Shown here in pieces: positions 33,830 through 45,766 of a stretch of DNA of 64,000 nt (within the stretch, counting starts at the first letter, position 1; each line of letters opens with the position of its first letter). The notes beneath the pieces are model-generated. The model saw nothing but the letters and a program-made list of their open reading frames with translations, made no database searches and was not told where the DNA came from. The translations under genes and the position numbers were made by a program. Source of the DNA: Smallanthus sonchifolius (Eukaryota; Streptophyta; Magnoliopsida; Asterales; Asteraceae); NCBI GenBank assembly GCA_023525975.1, contig CM042023.1, positions 15,115,501 through 15,179,500 of the forward strand, read 5' to 3'.

Positions 33830-35771
33830 TTATTTTTTGTATTTATAATTTTATTCTAAACTTTAGATACCAATTTCTATATAACATCCAAAATTTTAAG
33901 GGTTTAATATGACAAGTTTTAAACCTCAAGGGGTTAATTGAGGGGCAGCAAAGTATACATATTGAACAAGTTAGGAGGAAGTTTAGGGACCTTAAAACCC
34001 TAACATGACATGAACCCGACATAAGTCAGGTAGACGTTAGCGGCGGTGGTGGCTCACGGCTACAACGGTGGTGATGATCGGAGGCGGTAGCAGCTATAGC
34101 AACGGTACCGTAGGTGGTGTTCAGCCGGAAATATACTTTGGGCGTGAATGTATTAAATGGAAATTTTAAAGGACCAAACATGGGGGTACGTATGAACATT
34201 GGAATGTGTTTGTTGATGAGAATAAGGAAAAGAGGAATAGAATTAAATGAGAGTTGTTGCTAGTTGGTCCTTTCGCTTTCAGATTTTACAGAAACTGTTG
34301 AACCGTAGCCCTAGCATTTATGGCTTTATCCAACGACCCCCCTCAAATCATATTTAATTCACACAAATAATTAATTTTAAGGCTACCAACACTTGAACCT
34401 CAATTAGGAGCGATATGTGTTCATGCAAAATTAGCAAAAAGATTAAATAAAATAATGGTTACACAAATAATTAATTTATTTGTTTTAAGAAGATTATATG
34501 ATACCATATTTGTTTAAGACGATTGTTGTATCTGATAGAGTTGACAATTGTGTCTGTTTTAGAAAGTTGTATTTTGGATTATGTAGGTTATTTTTCTAAT
34601 AAGTAAAGAGCTTAACACCAAAACTTTCTGGTCAACTAGGGTTGAGACAAAAATCCTTGCAATCCATAATAATCTAGACCACTTAGTTTTTTTATCATCA
34701 CACACTAGCTTTTTACCGAAACTCCAACTGATTTTGATGGGCTATCGAGAGAGATTTTCAAAATCGAACTGTTGTTGTGGAAAAAGATTAAAGAACGTAT
34801 AACATGGGGTTTGTTGTTACAATGTCAATTTCATGGGCTTTGGGGCTGCAAACTCACTTTCTAACTGAGGGTCTTGATTCCTAATCCATGTGTTTGACTG
34901 ATTTATGCTTCATGTTGATTTGATTGGTTTTGTAGGGTGTTTCACATATATGTGATCGTGTTTGTGTTGGTGATTGACATTGGTTTTGGTACAAGATGGT
35001 CATAAAGTGAATGAGGCTGTTGGTAATTGTGATTGAACACATTGTTGATGGTGGTTTTGGGTGGTGGTCTCCAAAACGAGGACGAAAAAGAAACGTGGTT
35101 TTCATAGAATAGAGGGTGCGATTCTTCATTTCTTCTTCTATGTGAAGCCATAACTGTAGATGAAGCTATAATCGTTAGCATTTGGGGGAGGGGGGGGGAG
35201 AGGAGGGGTGGTGAGACTGGTGGCTTGTTTTTATTATTTTTTTTTAGTAATTTACATATATATAATCCATAAATAGGGTGATTAATTACATAAATGGTCC
35301 CTTAGTTAAAATAGTCTGAGAGTATTTTGGTTAACTACTTAACAGAAAAATTAATAAAATTTAGTGCTAGACCCTAAACTTGTTATAAAATTAAAACTAT
35401 ACAACTCAAACATGTTATTTTTTAAGCTTGGACCCTAAAAGAGTGACTAGAGTCAAACCACAGAATCTATTTTTGTAATTAACTATTGTTTTAATATACA
35501 TTAGTAGTACATATCATAGATTTTAGTTTTTAACATATCACTAGTGTAAAACGATCAAAGAGGAGGTTTCTTACCTAAATCCATACAAGACAATTGCCCT
35601 TAACAAGTTTTAACTAATAGATTGCCATATTATTTGTACTTATTAAAATAAACTACTATAATCATCTAGACAACTTCCTTCAAAGCAATTTTGAAGATTA
35701 AAAAAAAGATAGTAGTGTACGTTTGCATAAAGTACGATTTTACATACATAATATTGATAAAGAGACCTTTT
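33830..35771. other. Intergenic DNA with LTR-like debris
   Basis: 33883-34110 starts ataacatccaaaatttt and includes a GGCGGTGGTGG-rich part, like the start of a Gypsy LTR. 34900-35200 is GT-rich with a ggggga run. 35285-35470 holds half of a MULE-like foldback (TTAACAGAAAAATTAA). The frames seen are low complexity. No gene is supported. Confidence 0.4.
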
Positions 35772-36121
35772 TGTTGATCAGTTCTTATGACTGTATAATG
35801 GAAAACAATAATATAATACATACATGCTAAATTCACCGATGATAGGAAAGACATCATGATCTCTAATCTGGATCGGGTACCCGTTTAGAGTGTACGGTTA
35901 GGATGACTAAGGTGATGAAATTATCGATTAGTCTATTCCCTCTAATTAACTCTCTATTTATATGTACACATAAGGGAAAACCTATTAATGACCCATTAAG
36001 AGTAATTAGGTCCATCAACTAATTACTAACCATAGGTTAATAAATAAATAAATAATTATATTTGATCATTTAATAATTAGATAAATGATTATAAGAGCCA
36101 CATAATAAAACGTGTCTTACA
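35772..36121 (-). repeat. Copia-2 3' LTR
   Basis: 350 bp. Against the 5' LTR it lacks 48 bp (the gaactcacgg...agaagtga part) between two gtga words, a typical slip or illegitimate-recombination deletion. Otherwise the two LTRs differ by scattered substitutions. Confidence 0.9.
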
Positions 36122-36446
36122 TTCTCCCACTTGACTGAGTAATAATTTATTATGAGCATTAGTAAGTCTGCAGATTTAATACTCATTTTAGTTTTAAACA
36201 AAAACTGTAGCAGAGAAATACAGTCATTGAATCAGTATCCAACTCAAGACCCCCATTAATGATACTACAATCCCAATTTAATACTTAAGTAAACTTAGGA
36301 TCAAATTGACAAATAAGCCCTTTAACGTTGATTTGTATAGTTAATGTCTATACGTCTTTAGGCATGCATAAACGTATTTAGAGACAAACAAATTCAAATA
36401 ACTGAGGAAATTTTATTAATAAACGTAAGTAAGTACAATTATGCTA

Positions 36447-37193
36447 CTAAATAAGGTCTTTAGAAAAGCCCATCTTCGAAACATGTTTTTCGAATACTTT
36501 AGGTGGGAAACCTTTAGTCATCGGATCTGCAAGCATAATTTTAGTACTTGTATACTCAATACAAAGATTATTTTCCTCAACTAGCTCACGTACGAACAAG
36601 TACTTAGTATCAAGATATAATCCAGCTCCAGTCGAACTGTTACTGTTCGAGAAACTAACGACAGCTGAGTTATCACAATAAAGCTTCAATGGTCTAGAAA
36701 TGGAATTAACTATTTTGAGTCCAGTGATCAGATTCTTTAGCAACATTCCATGACAGGTCGTATTATAAACAGCTATGTATTCTGCCATCATAGTGGATGT
36801 TGTGGTCAACTGTTGCTTATGACTCTTCAAGAGATAGGTCCGCCGGCTAACATAAAGATGTACCATGAAGTGGATTTCTTGTCATCTTTACATTTAGCAA
36901 AGTCAGAATCAGAATAACCAACCACTTCTAAATTATCACTTCTTCCATAAGTCAGTTTATAGTCTTTCATCCCTTGCAGATATCGAAGTACTTTCTTAGC
37001 TGCTTTCCAGTGATCAAGTCCAGGATTAGTCTAATAACGGCCTAGCATTCCAGCAATATAAGCGATACCCGGACAAGTACAGACTTGAGCATACATAACG
37101 CTCCCAACTACGGATGCATAAGGTATCATTCTCATTTGCTCCTTCTTAACCTCTGTTTTCGGACATTGGAAAGAACAAAAAACATCTCCCTTA
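36447..37193 (-). pseudogene. Copia-2 RNase H and RT end
   Basis: The uninterrupted frame 36447-36866 contains TTTSTMMAEYIA, LYCDNSAVV, DTKYLFVRELVEE, KIMLADPMTKG and a C terminus of the Copia RNase H family, where DNSA and TKH/DP.TK are conserved. Upstream (36870-37193) the RT thumb follows in broken frame: FQCPKTEVKK, YASVVGSVMYA, GMLGRY then a stop, LDHWKAAKKVLRYL and DSDFAKC. An in-frame TAA and a frame shift separate it from the RT proper. The hAT element at 37202 adds a third break. Confidence 0.85.
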
Positions 37194-37201
37194 ACTACTG
37201 G

Positions 37202-37876
37202 TAGGGCTGTAAACGAACTGAACGTTCAGCGAACAGTTCATGAACCGTTCGGCGGGAAGTTCGTTTACGTTCGTTCGTTTAATAAATAAACGAACATGAA
37301 CAAGAAATTTCGTTCGATTAACTAAATGAACGAACATGAACATAGGTCTCGTTCGTTCAATTGTGTTCGTGAACGTTCGGTAAGCTGTTCGTGAACGTTC
37401 GTTCATTTACGTTCGTTTATGTTTGTTCATTTTCGTTTGTTTAAGATGTTCATTAAGATTTTTGTATATTTCTGTTTTATTTTATCTAAACATTTTATAT
37501 TCTTTAATTTTTAATTTTTTTATTACCCTATAACAATTAAATAAGTACACAAGGAAACCATATTCTCATTTATGTGTCATTTCTCTATCCACTATTACTC
37601 GATTAGGGCTTCTAAGTTCTCAATCCTAAATAATGTAAGTTTCCATCAATCCTAAATCATGTAAGCATTAGGGTTGACATCAAAAGTCCTAAACAACGCT
37701 TCGTTCGGTAACGTTCGTGAACCGTTCATGAACACACCCATTTCCTTAATGAACGAACATGAACATGAAATTTCGTTCGGTTAGTGTTCGTGAACCGTTC
37801 GTGAACAAGTTCAATGCTTAACGAACGAACACGAACAAGGCTTCGTTCGGTTCGGTTCGGTTCGTTTACAGCCCTA
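37202..37876. mobile_element. hAT-type foldback element, CGAACGTTCG-rich
   Basis: The ends are TAGGGCTGTAAACGAAC and its complement; the perfect 8-bp TSD is actactgg (37194-37201 and 37877-37884). Subterminal regions are packed with CGTTCGT, GAACGTTC and ACGAACG words, again self-complementary. It is the same TIR family as 20714-21320. It splits the Copia-2 RT gene between the words APVV and KGDVF. Confidence 0.9.
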
Positions 37877-37884
37877 ACTACTGG

Positions 37885-38900
37885 AGCTATAGAAGGAGAA
37901 AAGTGTTGCATATTGTAAAGTATGAGGACCCGTTCAATATAGGCTTTCTGATATAATCCCAAAATACCCTTAGATTTATCTCGGTGTATTTCGATGCCTA
38001 TAACATAAGAAGCCTCTCCGAGATCCTTCATATCGAAATTATGCGAGAGTAAACGCTTCGACTCATGCAACTTGTCTAAACTATTACTTGCCAATAGAAT
38101 GTCATCTACGTAAAGGACAAGTATAGTAAAGTTGTTCCCACTCATCTTGAGGTAGGTGCATTGATCCGCTTGATTCTTAAGGAAACCTTGTTTCTTCATG
38201 ACTTTATCAAACTTTAGGTACCATTGACGTGATGCATGCTTCAACCCGTATATGGATTTCTTCATCTTAAAGACTAAATGTTCCTGACCTTCAGGTTGAA
38301 AGCCTTCAGGTTGTTTCATGAACACGCCTTCATTCAAGTTGCCATTATGGAAAGCGGTTTTGACGTCCATCTGATGTAGCTCTAAGTCAAAGTGAGCTAC
38401 TAGGGCCATCACGATACTTAAGGAATCCTTTCGAGAAACAGGAGAAAAAGTCTCTTGATAGTCGATTCCTTCTTTCTGTGTGAAACCCTTTGCAACCAAT
38501 CTCGCTTTATAGCGTTCAATGTTTCCATTCGGATCTAGTTTAGTTTTAAAGACACATTTACATCCTACGGGTTTAGCACCGTTGGGTAATTCAACTAAAT
38601 CCCAAACATCATTTTTCCATGGAGTCAAACTCGTCAATCATAGCTTTGTTCCATTCAGAAGACTAATCACCGCTAATGGTTCATGATAAGAAGTAGGATT
38701 TATAAACTTTTCGGCATCCATTTCAGCTTCAGTCAGGTAGGTAACATAATCATCAAAGTTAGTAGGCCTTTTAGACCTAGACGACCTCCTGAGTTGATTA
38801 TCGGGTTCGGCATTTTCTTCATGTCGGTCGTTTGATGTGCCTTCATTCTCTGGTATAAAAGGAGTAGCATTAAGATCTGAGTGAGGAGGAGGTGGTGCAG
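37885..38900 (-). pseudogene. Copia-2 reverse transcriptase
   Basis: Frame 38637 down to the hAT insertion reads WDLVELPNGAKPVGCKCVFKTK, YKARLVAKGFTQKEGIDYQETFSPV, HQMDVKTAFHNGNL, IYGLKHASRQWY and VLYVDDILLASN, i.e. all main Copia RT blocks including the YVDD catalytic pair. SYVIGIEIHRD follows. The start of the domain (SRSKRPTNFDDYVTYLTEAEMD, about 38690-38790) is in another frame, with stops at the junction near 38640. It would encode RNA-dependent DNA synthesis in an intact element; here the frame is broken and cut. Confidence 0.9.
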
Positions 38901-38921
38901 CGTCGTGTACAAGGGGAGCAA

Positions 38922-40322
38922 TCAGAGGTATGGTAAGCGACGAATCCCCCCCCCCCCGGCTTCTTGTACTTCTTCTAAATCTGGATAAGGATTTTCACTA
39001 CTCCCACTGACCTTAAAATCCTCAAGGAATTTGGCATGCTTGATTTCTACTATAAGAGTGACGTGAGACGGACAGTAGAATCTATAACCCTTTGAGTGAT
39101 CTGGATAACCGATGAAGTAACAAGTGAATGTTTTTATGTCAAGTTTCTTTAAGAAGGGATTATAGAGTTTAGCTTCGGCAAGACAGCCCCATACTTTCAT
39201 ATATCTTAGACTCGGTTTCCTTCCTGTCCAGAGTTCATAAGGAGTTTTAGGGACAGACTTTGAAGGAACTATATTGAGTATATGAACAGCTGCTTTTAAG
39301 GCCTCTATCCAGAGGAATGAGGGTAAACCTGAGTTGGCTAACATACTGCGTACCATGTTCATTAAGGTCCTGTTTCTTCTCTCACCAACACCGTTCTGCT
39401 GAGGAGTACCGGGCATAGTGTACTGGTTCATGATCCCCTGTCCCTTATAAAACTCATAAAATGGACCAGGAGCCTGACCCACATCAGTATGTCTGCCATA
39501 ATATTCACCTCCTCTATCTGATCTCACAACTTTTATTTGAAGATCAAGTTGTTTTTCAACTTCAGTTTTATAATCTTTAAAAGTCGCAAGTGATTCAGAT
39601 TTTTCCTTAATAAGATACAAGTACATATAACGAGAATAATCATCAATAAATGTGATAAATGAAGTATGTCCTGTTATACCAGCAACGGGGTAAGGGCCAC
39701 TAATATCAGTGTGAATGAGTTCTAATAAATTAGAGCTCCTAGTGGCACCTTTCTTATTTGTTGATGTCATTTTACCTTTAAGGCATTTGACACATGTTCC
39801 AAAATCATTGAAATTGAGAGATGGTAACACTTCATCCTTCACGAGTCGAGATAAGCATTCTCGTGAAATGTGGCCTAAGCGTTGATGCCATAACATGGAT
39901 GAAGTTTCTAAGTCTCGTTTTCGTTTAGTCTTTGTTAAGTTTTCATTTATATTATATGATAACAAAGACTTGAAAAATTCATCATCTAGTTCTAATCTAT
40001 AGAGACCATCATCCAGATAACCACGTCCAAACACTTGAGAATTTAACATGATAGAAAGTTTGCCATGACCATGAGAACAAACAAAACTGTAAATGTCTAA
40101 CTTTGGTCCTGATACTAGATTCCAAGTAATCTCAGGAATATATAAAGTATCATAAAGTTTAATACATAAACCAATTTTTATTATTAATTCTAAGGTTCCC
40201 ACAGCTTTGACAACTAATTTTTCTCCATTTCCCATTTTAAATGTTATTCGGTTTCTTTCCAGCTTCTGGATTGTAAGGAATACCTAAAATGAGTTGGTTA
40301 CATGAACCATAGAACCAGAATC
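38922..40322 (-). pseudogene. Copia-2 protease end and integrase
   Basis: From the left border of the solo LTR the minus strand reads DSGSMVHVTNSF, then an in-frame TAG. The 437-codon frame 40235-38922 follows. It has GAG-pre-integrase LWHQRLGHIS with CVKCLKGK (the HHCC zinc finger), then the catalytic core: D in HTDISGPYP, D in RSDRGGEYY, E in TPQQNGVGERRNRT, then PYELWTGRKPSLRYMKVWGC. The frame ends prematurely at a run of ten C bases (38946-38955, G on the coding strand) that gives AGGGGI..., a likely slippage frameshift. The missing linker continues in another frame. Confidence 0.9.
38946..38955. repeat. Ten-base C homopolymer at the integrase frameshift
   Basis: The run lies just after VQEAG in the Copia-2 integrase-RT linker. 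The coding frame changes across it. It may be a true mutation or an assembly error, since homopolymers are hard to read. Confidence 0.8.
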
Positions 40323-43100
40323 TGTAACATCCCGAAAATCTACTAAATTATGATTTGGGCCAAGGACACCCCGAATCTCCGGTAAACGAGAAAGTGGGCG
40401 AGAGTTTCACGTAAAACTCTATTTGAAGAAATAAAAGGACCCGGTTAGTAGGGTTTGGAGTAATAACTGGAATTATGGTCAAACAAAGGACCCGGACGGC
40501 CATAACGGGAACGGTTTGGGGTTAAGACGCGCAAATGGAGAATGCAGGGACCCGGGTGTAACATTAAGTGTTTAAAAGAAAGTTTGGAGGAAACCCTAGG
40601 CCATAATCGGCATAGGGGGGTTGCGCGACGGCAGGGAGAGCACGGAGAGGAGGAGATGATCGGGAAGGGGTGGTTCCATGTTGGTTTCAAGCGAAGAACT
40701 TCACTCGTAATCAAGGTAATCCTCGTTTACACTTGTTATACGTTTACACTTGTGTTTCTGGTTAGAAACCCGATTAGGGTTTGGGTGGCTTGGTTGTGGA
40801 CGACGACAGGGGGTGGAGATGATGGTGGTGGCTGTTTGTAGTGGTAGCGGCGTGTGCCGATTTCGGTAAACGGAGGTGGCCGGCTGAGGGAGGTGGTCTC
40901 GGGTGAAGAAGGACACGACACGAGGAGGGTTTGGTGGTGTATGGTCGGCTGCCGTGGAGAGAGAGAGAGAGAGAGGTGGTGGCTAAGGTAACGCGACAAG
41001 GCTGTAGTGGTGGTGCACCGGTGTGGAAGACGACTGACTAGGAGGATGACGATGATGAGGACGAGAACCACGGTGGTGGTGTAGGGTGACGATGGGTTAG
41101 CCGTACCCGATGGGGGTGACGGGACGGCGACAGACGTGAAGAATGGTGGTGTACGCATGGACTCGTACCCCAGGGTAGTAGACTCGACTAGGACCTTGCA
41201 TAAACATGAGTACAAGGGTGAAGAACGGCTCGAGTGCACACACGTTGCGAGGCTAAGGATTCGTGTTGCGGGCTTACACGGGGAAGCTAGGGTTTTACAT
41301 TGCATGGCACACGCGCTTGCATGCAAGGAACCCGGTTCGGAACACAAGACGATTGTCGGGGTTTTATTTTATGTGTACGTTATTTGACGTACGGATTGAA
41401 CATATTCTGATCATGGATCGTACGTTTGATAGGTATGGGTTCAAGCGTGAACGAAAGGGTTTGCAGAGCAAAGATTACGTTGCCTCGTAACCAGTGAGTT
41501 TCTAATCCCCTCTTTTAAACGTTTTACTGTTTTGGGGCTATCGTACATACTCGCATGTTTTATTAGACGAACGTATTACGAGTTATGATTTAAACTTGAA
41601 GTGTTTTACGAGACCATTATATAATAATGAGCTAAGAGTCATTATGGGATCTCTAGGATGGGTGAATAAGAGTAGTGACGATCTGTGTGTATCATCTTAT
41701 GAGTTGGTCGGGGTGAGTCGGGAATTTAGTTGAACATCTGATGGTTATATAAGGAGAGTTAGCATGGGAACCCGTACGTGGTTCATTAACGAGTCAAGTA
41801 GGTGCTAGTATGCTGTCATGCGTCGTGTGCTTGATGTTGTGTGTATTGTGTCGTTGTCCTCGTGACATGAAGGGTATCGTGTTTGCATGAGTCTATGTGG
41901 TGTCCATAGTACGTATGGGCTAGAAGTCAGTATGGTGTCTGTGTGTCGTATAACTTCCTATTCGGAAAGAGTTGGGTAAGGTGTCTAGACGTTATGAGGA
42001 TACGTCTAAGTAAGCGTCGGATTACACACGTAAGTGATCCGTAAATGGTGGTGAGTCGTAGTACATGTCCAGGTAGTGTCATGTGTATATATGTGTTGCT
42101 TTGTGTGCTTGCATTGTTGTTCGTGTATACGGCTAATAGTGATGTGGAGGACGGAGTCCTTCGGGGTCATCATTGTACGTGTGATGTGTCAGTCACCGTA
42201 TGGTAGATGATATAGTCACCTTGTGGTGGCTGGGTAGTCATCATAGATGACGAGTGTGTCGCTATGTTTAGCGGCGGGGCCCTGTAACAAGGGTGGAGCT
42301 GAGCTTAGGACGAGTATCCCGACGGGGATAACCCTGACGAGGGTGTAGTTATGAGGTATGTATTTGTGTGCGTATATATGTGTTAAATTACATGCAAGTG
42401 ATGAGTTATATTAATTGTGTATGAGATAGTATTGATGTGATAAATAGATGGAATCAATGTGGTGTGTCGAGTTAGATTGACCGTTGTTTCGGGAAGAGTA
42501 CATTGTGTGCAATTGTTAAGTCAGTCGAGTTATGAGAGTCCTAGTTAGGACTGGTAAGCCGGTATCTAGAGGTTGGTCGAGTTAACCAGCGTATGGTTAA
42601 TATATATGGTAAACTGTGAGTTATCAGTGTAGTAAACTCGTTCTATGTCGGTGAGACTTACTGAGTTAAAATAGTGGGTAGAGTCTGGGGTGGTGAATCC
42701 TTTGAGATATTATAAGATAACGGGGGCTATTTATATGATGAAAATCTATACATCTATTTTCTAAGGACCAGAGGGTCTTGAATGGAAATAATTATATAAA
42801 GAGATGAGTTGGCTTTTGTTAAATTAAACTATTAGAACTCACTCAGCGTAGCTGACTTTGTATGTACGTTAGATTGTTTTACAGGTGAGTCTGTTAAACG
42901 AGGTATCTTGGCTCGGGAGCGGGGCCACTCGGGTTGGTGCGCATACATTCGTCAGGTAACGTTATGAAAATTAACGAGTTTAAAGATAATACTATTTTGA
43001 GAAAGACTTTCGCTGTTTAATTAAGTGAAAGTTAAATGTTTTTAATGAGTTTACCTAGTGATGAGATCCAACTGTAGGGTGCCCGGTTTGGAGCCTTACA
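40323..43100 (+). mobile_element. Solo LTR (Gypsy-like), 2.8 kb, nested in Copia-2
   Basis: It starts TGTAACATCCCGAAAATC, ends GGTTTGGAGCCTTACA, and has a perfect 5-bp TSD gaatc (40318-40322 and 43101-43105). There is no internal gag/pol and no second LTR, so this is most simply a solo LTR left by LTR-LTR recombination. Orientation is taken from the TGTAACATCCC start and is provisional. It contains a (GA)n run at 40958-40975 and a GGTGG-rich part at 40790-41120. The short frames in it show no protein family. Confidence 0.8.
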
Positions 43101-43105
43101 GAATC

Positions 43106-43969
43106 AAACCACCATGTATTAGATGGAACATTTAAATTATAGGACTCAAATATCATATAAAGATTATTACCTCTCTTGCTCAGCCACTCCTTAAAGTCTG
43201 GGTAGTCTTTCTGCCTATGTCCAGCCTTGTGGCAGAACTTGCAGTGAGACTTCCCTTTGAAGTTCTCAGAGTTGGAAGCACAACTCGCATCTTGTTTTTA
43301 GACCTTAAAAGATTCCTTCTTACGGAAATTGCCCTTCCTCTTATTCGAATCAGCGGTCATGAAATAAGCAACATTCGGTCTCTCTAGCTTCAGACGCTCA
43401 TCTTCTTGAACGCACATTGCAATCAACTCACTCATCCTCCACTTATCATTTTGTGTGTTATAGTTGATTTTGAAAGCTTCAAAAGATTTAGGAAGAGAGG
43501 TCATGATAAAGTGCACTAAGAAACCGTCACTGATCTCTATGTCTAATCCCTTGAGCTTACGGGATATGTCGTTCATCATCATGATGTGCTCACGAATACC
43601 GCTAATCCCGTCATACTCTGTAGTCACCAGCTTCAGAATTAGTGTGCTAGCATGCGCCTTAGAAGTCCCCTTGAACTGATCCTCCATAGAAGCCAGATAA
43701 GTCTTAGCATCCTTAGAATCTTGTATAGCTCCTCTGATGATCGGACTGATAGAGTTCTTCATTAAGACAAGAGCCATGCGGTTACAGCTCGTCCATTTCT
43801 CATGCACTATGATTTCATGAGCAGTGCTTTTATCAGTGAGATCAACAGGTGCAGGCTTGTCTAGTGCATGGTCGAATTCCATCAAGCCGAGAGACAACAT
43901 CAGTGAATCTTTCCAAGCAGAGAAGTTCGTACCATTCAAAGTTTCGATTCCCAAGTTAGGGGCTGCAAT
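43106..43969 (-). pseudogene. Copia-2 gag
   Basis: Frame 43954-43298 (218 codons) is a Copia gag (UBN2/Retrotran_gag type): LNGTNFSAWKDSLMLSLGLMEFDHAL, KTYLASMEDQFKG, LKLVTTEYDGISGIREHIMMMNDI, FLVHFIMTSLPKSFEAFKINYNTQNDKW. After an in-frame TAA it continues to the zinc knuckle CKFCHKAGHRQKDY, where the last Cys of CX2CX4HX4C is Tyr. It then reaches NTWWFD at the solo-LTR border, the lead-in to the protease. Gag forms the virus-like particle shell; here the stop and the lost Cys would disable it. Confidence 0.9.
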
Positions 43970-45363
43970 GGATTTTATATGAGAAAATTAAGATACTAAT
44001 TGCTAAAGAAAAACTTAGAGTGTCTATGGGGTAACTTAAACTAAGGCAGGCGGAAATGAGGACCATTATATTAATGAAGTTGTGATAAAAGTCTATTATA
44101 ATCACCAAAATAATAGATTAATTAGGTTCTACTTAAACAACATGTGTTCACTTTGGTTAATGACCAATTGTTTAAGCATTAGGAACAATTTAATAGTGAG
44201 TATGTGCAGTAAGAATGTAACACATCACCTTTGGGCAGAAGTGAAACATTTGTTTAGTATGCACATAATTAGCTTCGCGAAAACCAAATGTGACACATCA
44301 CCCTTGGGCAAAAGTAGAAACATTTAGTTATATTAGGTGAAGTAGTGCTTAATTAGACTTAAATAACTTTACAAGCGTAACACATCACTTTTGGGCAGAA
44401 GTGAAACTTTAGGTGTTATTTAAGTTAATCATATTTTCTAATTTAATATCATGACATGCACTAAGTTATAATGCTTAAGTAAGCTTGAATAAGTTTACAC
44501 ATGCATCACATCATCTTTGAGCAGAAGTGAAGCTTTTAGGTGTTATTCAAGTAAGTTTTTAAGGTTTTGAAAACATTTAAGTTTAAGGTTTATCAAAACT
44601 AAAGCATTCATTAATGGTAAACCTCCCTGTTAGCCCGGATTGAACTCAGGTAAGGGTTCACGGTTCTTTAAGGTTCACGGCTCCTAAAAGGTTCACTGTT
44701 CATACTCACAAACCGTGAATTGTAAAACAACCTGTGAACTTAAACCGTAAACTCAAACGGTGAACTTGAACACCTGTGAACTGAGATAGCAGTGAATCAT
44801 AAACCGTGAAGTCTAACCCGTGAACTATACCCGTGAATCATAAACCGTGAAGATGAACCTGCTAAGGCATGTGCGATATTTAAGGGATTTTTTTATTGTA
44901 TTTTAAATTTCGGAAATCTTTTAAGTTGTTAAGTATATCCAAGTTTCTTTATTTAAAATAATAAAATAATATTTTAATTCAAAATCTTGGAGATAAAGTT
45001 ACAAGATTTTTTAGGAAAAACACTATCAAAATCCTAACTTATCCCAAATTAAGGAGATTTTCATCAAAATTATGATGAACACGAAGAACAGTTTATGAAT
45101 ATCAGATAAATTGTTCTTCAATAATGTTAGATAAATGTCTGGAATCGAAATCTTGAAACATGAATTTTAACAGATTTTGAAAATTTAATACATCTCGAAT
45201 TTAGGAGATCAATAAAGCGTGATATTTTAATAAAACAGAAAACCGTGAACTTAAGTAAAAACGATTTTCCATTAGGTTTTAACAGAACTTTGTTATCTGA
45301 TTTTAATGCTAGTTAAGGGAAAGAAACAAGAACTGATTAATCAACATCTCCTCTGATAGCACA
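43970..45363 (-). repeat. Copia-2 leader with two repeat arrays
   Basis: Between the 5' LTR and gag, no coding. 44210-44545 has four spaced copies (about 100 bp apart) of AACACATCA.CTTTGGGCAGAAGTGAAAC. 44640-44870 has about a dozen short units around AACCGTGAA or GGTTCACGG. Copia-1 has one copy of the first motif and a comparable second array, so both are family features that vary in copy number. Confidence 0.8.
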
Positions 45364-45761
45364 TGTTGATCAGTTTTTGTGACTATATAATGGAAAACAA
45401 TAATATAATACATACCTGCTAAGTTCACCGATGATAGGGAAGACATCATGATCTCTGATCTGGATCGGGTTCCCGTTTAGGGTGTACGGTTAGGATGACT
45501 AAGGTGAGAACTCACGGTTATGAGAGAGAGAGGGGAACGATTTCTTTAGAAGTGATGGAATTATTGATTAGTCTATTTCCTCTAATTAACTCTCTATTTA
45601 TATGTACACATAAGGGGAAACCCATTAATGGCCCATTAAGAGTAATTAGGCCCATCAACTAATTACTAGCCATAGGTTAATAAATAAATAAATAATTATA
45701 TTTGATCATTTAATAATTAGATAAATGATTATAAGAGCCACATAATAAAACGTGTCTTACA
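45364..45761 (-). repeat. Copia-2 5' LTR
   Basis: 398 bp. On the minus strand: TGTAAGACACG, a TATA-like tataaata (45595-45602), a CT-rich tract cccctctctctctc, then the AACCGTACACCCTAAACGGGAACC stretch shared by all four LTRs in this window. Confidence 0.92.
45595..45602 (-). promoter_or_regulatory. TATA-like box in the Copia-2 LTR
   Basis: tataaata in acatataaatagagag on the minus strand, at the same place as in Copia-1. It is the likely core promoter of the family. Confidence 0.5.
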
Positions 45762-45766
45762 CTTTT

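Larger units (their letters stand above)
35772..45761 (-). mobile_element. Copia LTR retrotransposon Copia-2 (minus strand, two nested insertions)
   Basis: The LTRs are 45364-45761 (5') and 35772-36121 (3'); the perfect TSD is ctttt (35767-35771 and 45762-45766). Read on the minus strand the LTR begins TGTAAGACACG and ends CTGATCAACA. The polypurine tract is AAGTGGGAGAA next to the 3' LTR. The primer site next to the 5' LTR (TGTGCTATCAGAG) is altered from the Met-tRNA consensus. Gene order is gag, zinc knuckle, protease, integrase, RT, RNase H, the Copia order. Insertions are a solo LTR (40323-43100) and a hAT (37202-37876); without them the element is about 6.5 kb. Stops, a 10-base C run and the insertions make it non-autonomous now. 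Confidence 0.93.

Noticed and set aside
40542..41490. Several open frames on both strands of 70-200 codons
   Set aside because: They overlap one another inside the GC-richer part of a solo LTR, are Ser/Pro/Arg- or His-rich, and match no family.
44210..44545. CRISPR-like array of spaced repeats in the Copia-2 leader
   Set aside because: Only four diverged units at unequal spacing in a plant retrotransposon leader; no cas genes, and not a prokaryotic sequence.
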